Origin: Deltaproteobacteria bacterium
GTDB lineage: Bacteria; Desulfobacterota; Binatia; UBA9968
DNA length: 64,000 bases
Direction of reading: 5' to 3'
Assembly (NCBI GenBank): GCA_016874755.1
Contig: VGTH01000024.1
Span: 20,366 to 84,365 of the forward strand
Shown here: piece by piece, positions 62,648 to 64,000 of the stretch
Layout: each line of letters begins with the position of its first letter
Numbering within the stretch: the first letter of the stretch is position 1
Position numbers and translations under genes: made by a program
Notes under the pieces: model-generated
The model's database searches: none
Told to the model about the DNA's origin: nothing
The model's input: only the letters and a program-made list of their open reading frames with translations

Positions 62648-63760
62648 TTATGATTCTGCCACCACCAGCGAAACCTTAAAGGTGGTGCCTTTCTCTTCGG
62701 CGCTTTCGACGCGGATCAGGCCGCCATGTTCTTTGATAATCCGGTACGAAGTTGCAAGCCCAAGCCCGGTGCCGCTATTTTTCGTCGTAAAGAACGGCGA
62801 AAAAATCCGCGGCAAGTCTTCGTCGCGAATGCCCGCGCCCTCGTCGGCAATGTCGACCCAAATGAAGCGATTGCGACCGGCCCCTGGTTCGCGGATGTGA
62901 AAGTCGGTTTCCAATCGGGTGGTCACCGTCAGCGTGCCACCCCGTGGCATCGCCTGAAAAGCGTTTTTCACCAAGTTGAGAAAGACCTGGATCAACTGAG
63001 CGCGGTCGGCCCGTACCGGCGGCAGGCTGGGATCGAAGCGCTTGCGAACGTTGGTGGGTGCATGGGCTGCGGTTTGTCCTTCGAGCAGCAGCACATCGTC
63101 GAGCACCTCGTGGATGTTGACCGGGGCGAGGAAAAGCTCGGGTGGGCGTGCGAGATCGAGGAGTTGTTCGATTAGGTGATTAACCCGATCGACTTCGCGG
63201 ACCATGATGTCGGTGTATTCTTTCAGCGAGCTCTGGCCGTCGAGTGAGCGCCGCAATAGTTGCGCGGCGCCTTTGATGCCGCCCAGCGGGTTGCGAATTT
63301 CATGGGCGAGACCGGCTGCTAGGGTGCCGAGCATCGCCAGACGGTCAGCCCTTTTTAGGTCTTCTTCCAGCTCGCGCCGGTGCTTGACGTCGCGTAGCAG
63401 GAGAATCGTGCCGAGAAACTGATGGCCGCGGGCTTGGAGCGGCGAGGCGGTGGCGCTGACCGGGATCTTTCGCCCCCAGCGCGTTAGCAAATCGCCTTCG
63501 GCGCGGGCGCTCTCTTGCCGGGGCGGCCAGGTCTTGCGCGTCAGATCGGTGATCCACGGCTCGCGCTTAAACAGTTGGTCGAGCGACAGCTCGCGCGCCC
63601 GCGATGATGAAATCTCGGTTAACATTTCGGCCGCTTCGTTGAAGATGACGATCTTGCCGTCGCCGTCGCTGACGACCACGCCTTCTTCCAGATTGGCGAC
63701 AATCTGATCCCAGGATATTTCCGCGGCAGCGGTTTTCTTGCGGTTGGGCAGTGCCGACAT
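62648..63760 (-). CDS. NtrB-like sensor histidine kinase
   Basis: A 370-residue soluble kinase: a PAS domain (about residues 15-125, VVVSDGDGKIVIFNEAAEML), a HisKA domain with the phosphorylated H153 (GLAHEIRNPLGGIKGAAQLL) and an HATPase domain (N box VFLNLVKNAFQAMPRGG, G box IADEGAGIRDEDLP, FFTTKNSGTGLGLA). No membrane helix is present. ATG 63760 is chosen; TTG 63796 is possible. It sits upstream of ntrC-like and thiE genes on the same strand. Confidence 0.92.
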   Translation of the reverse strand: MSALPNRKKTAAAEISWDQIVANLEEGVVVSDGDGKIVIFNEAAEMLTEISSSRARELSLDQLFKREPWITDLTRKTWPPRQESARAEGDLLTRWGRKIPVSATASPLQARGHQFLGTILLLRDVKHRRELEEDLKRADRLAMLGTLAAGLAHEIRNPLGGIKGAAQLLRRSLDGQSSLKEYTDIMVREVDRVNHLIEQLLDLARPPELFLAPVNIHEVLDDVLLLEGQTAAHAPTNVRKRFDPSLPPVRADRAQLIQVFLNLVKNAFQAMPRGGTLTVTTRLETDFHIREPGAGRNRFIWVDIADEGAGIRDEDLPRIFSPFFTTKNSGTGLGLATSYRIIKEHGGLIRVESAEEKGTTFKVSLVVAES

Positions 63761-63946
63761 GGATTTTCGCTTCGATACTGCGCTGGAGCATAGCAAAGTT
63801 CTGCCGCCCTTGAAATGCAGCGCGAGTCATTGAACCGGAGCGATCCGCAACCGGTTTCGGCGCGCGCAATGGGCCATAACTCCGCTCTAAGCCCACGCGG
63901 GTTTCAGAAACTGTAGGGTTTTCAGGAAGTTTTGGGGTATTGGGAT

Positions 63947-63968
63947 TCGCCCATTGGGCGAGTTTTTT
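63947..63968 (+). terminator. Hairpin with T-run near the window end
   Basis: TCGCCCATTGGGCGA forms a short stem (TCGCC / GGCGA, small loop) at 63947-63961, followed by GTTTTTTC. It reads in the plus direction. With a stem of only about 6 bp, it is weak. Confidence 0.4.
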
Positions 63969-63969
63969 C

Positions 63970-63999
63970 TTGACTTGTATCTGGTTAGTGTTTTATATT
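63970..63999 (+). promoter_or_regulatory. Promoter reading out of the window
   Basis: TTGACT (63970-63975) and TATATT (63994-63999) with an 18-base spacer. It would drive a gene beyond the right edge. It lies directly after the hairpin at 63947. Confidence 0.5.
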
Positions 64000-64000
64000 T

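Overview
The window is a dense, GC-rich stretch of bacterial chromosome with operons on both strands. The gene content is that of a free-living, soil- or groundwater-type Gram-negative bacterium: TatA, an AsmA-like envelope protein, HtrA with two PDZ domains, a putative outer-envelope peptidase lipoprotein, NtrB/NtrC, TypA, DnaB, PurM/PurN and QueF. Several solute receptors (NMT1/TauA, TAXI and dipeptide types) sit beside amidohydrolases and dehydrogenases. This mix resembles metagenome-derived Deltaproteobacteria-like lineages such as Binatia/Desulfobacterota_B, Tectomicrobia or NC10. That placement is an inference; no rRNA or tRNA gene was found to anchor it.

Layout. 1-7000: end of a DUF1178 gene, a FemAB-like acyltransferase, a complete NitT/TauT-type ABC importer, purM-purN and a UPF0104 membrane protein. 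7000-18300: mgtE, htrA-tatA with a terminator, a small HTH protein with a phospholipid-methyltransferase-like gene, an AsmA-like protein with a glutaredoxin, typA, and an HD protein followed by a truncated VOC gene. 18400-24400: an asymmetric two-gene ABC exporter, a peptidase lipoprotein and a zinc alcohol dehydrogenase. 24500-32100: an amidohydrolase, then four tandem TAXI receptors and one fused TRAP permease. 32100-38200: an AgmX/PglI-like protein, an orphan NMT1 receptor, ilvD, a small membrane protein, an FMN hydroxy-acid oxidase and a cytochrome c relic.

38200-45800 is a redox island on the minus strand. It holds a NuoE-NuoF fusion, a separate 2Fe-2S/4Fe-4S subunit and a molybdopterin catalytic subunit, which together look like a soluble NAD-dependent formate dehydrogenase. 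A MobA-MoaD fusion protein and an aldehyde:ferredoxin oxidoreductase (AOR) follow. 45900-49400: a heme-oxygenase-fold diiron-type protein, queF, dnaB, a DNA-ligase relic and a zinc-ribbon protein. 49500-56300: an alpha/beta hydrolase, a VOC protein, dipeptide-type permeases divergent from their receptor, and a second amidohydrolase.

56300-58700 is accessory DNA. A LysR 3-prime relic abuts an internally deleted RHS/SpvB-like gene. The RHS core runs in frame into a C-terminal deaminase-like toxin domain, followed by a probable Imm10-type immunity gene. This stretch is visibly more AT-rich. 58700-64000 (minus strand): a methyltransferase, a MaoC-like hydratase, a ParE-type toxin-antitoxin pair, thiE, ntrC and ntrB.

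Intergenic spaces carry several palindromic repeat families. The most frequent ends in CTTCGTGGTG-like arms (five full copies, one with a second copy nested inside, and two half copies). One half copy lies next to the truncated VOC gene.
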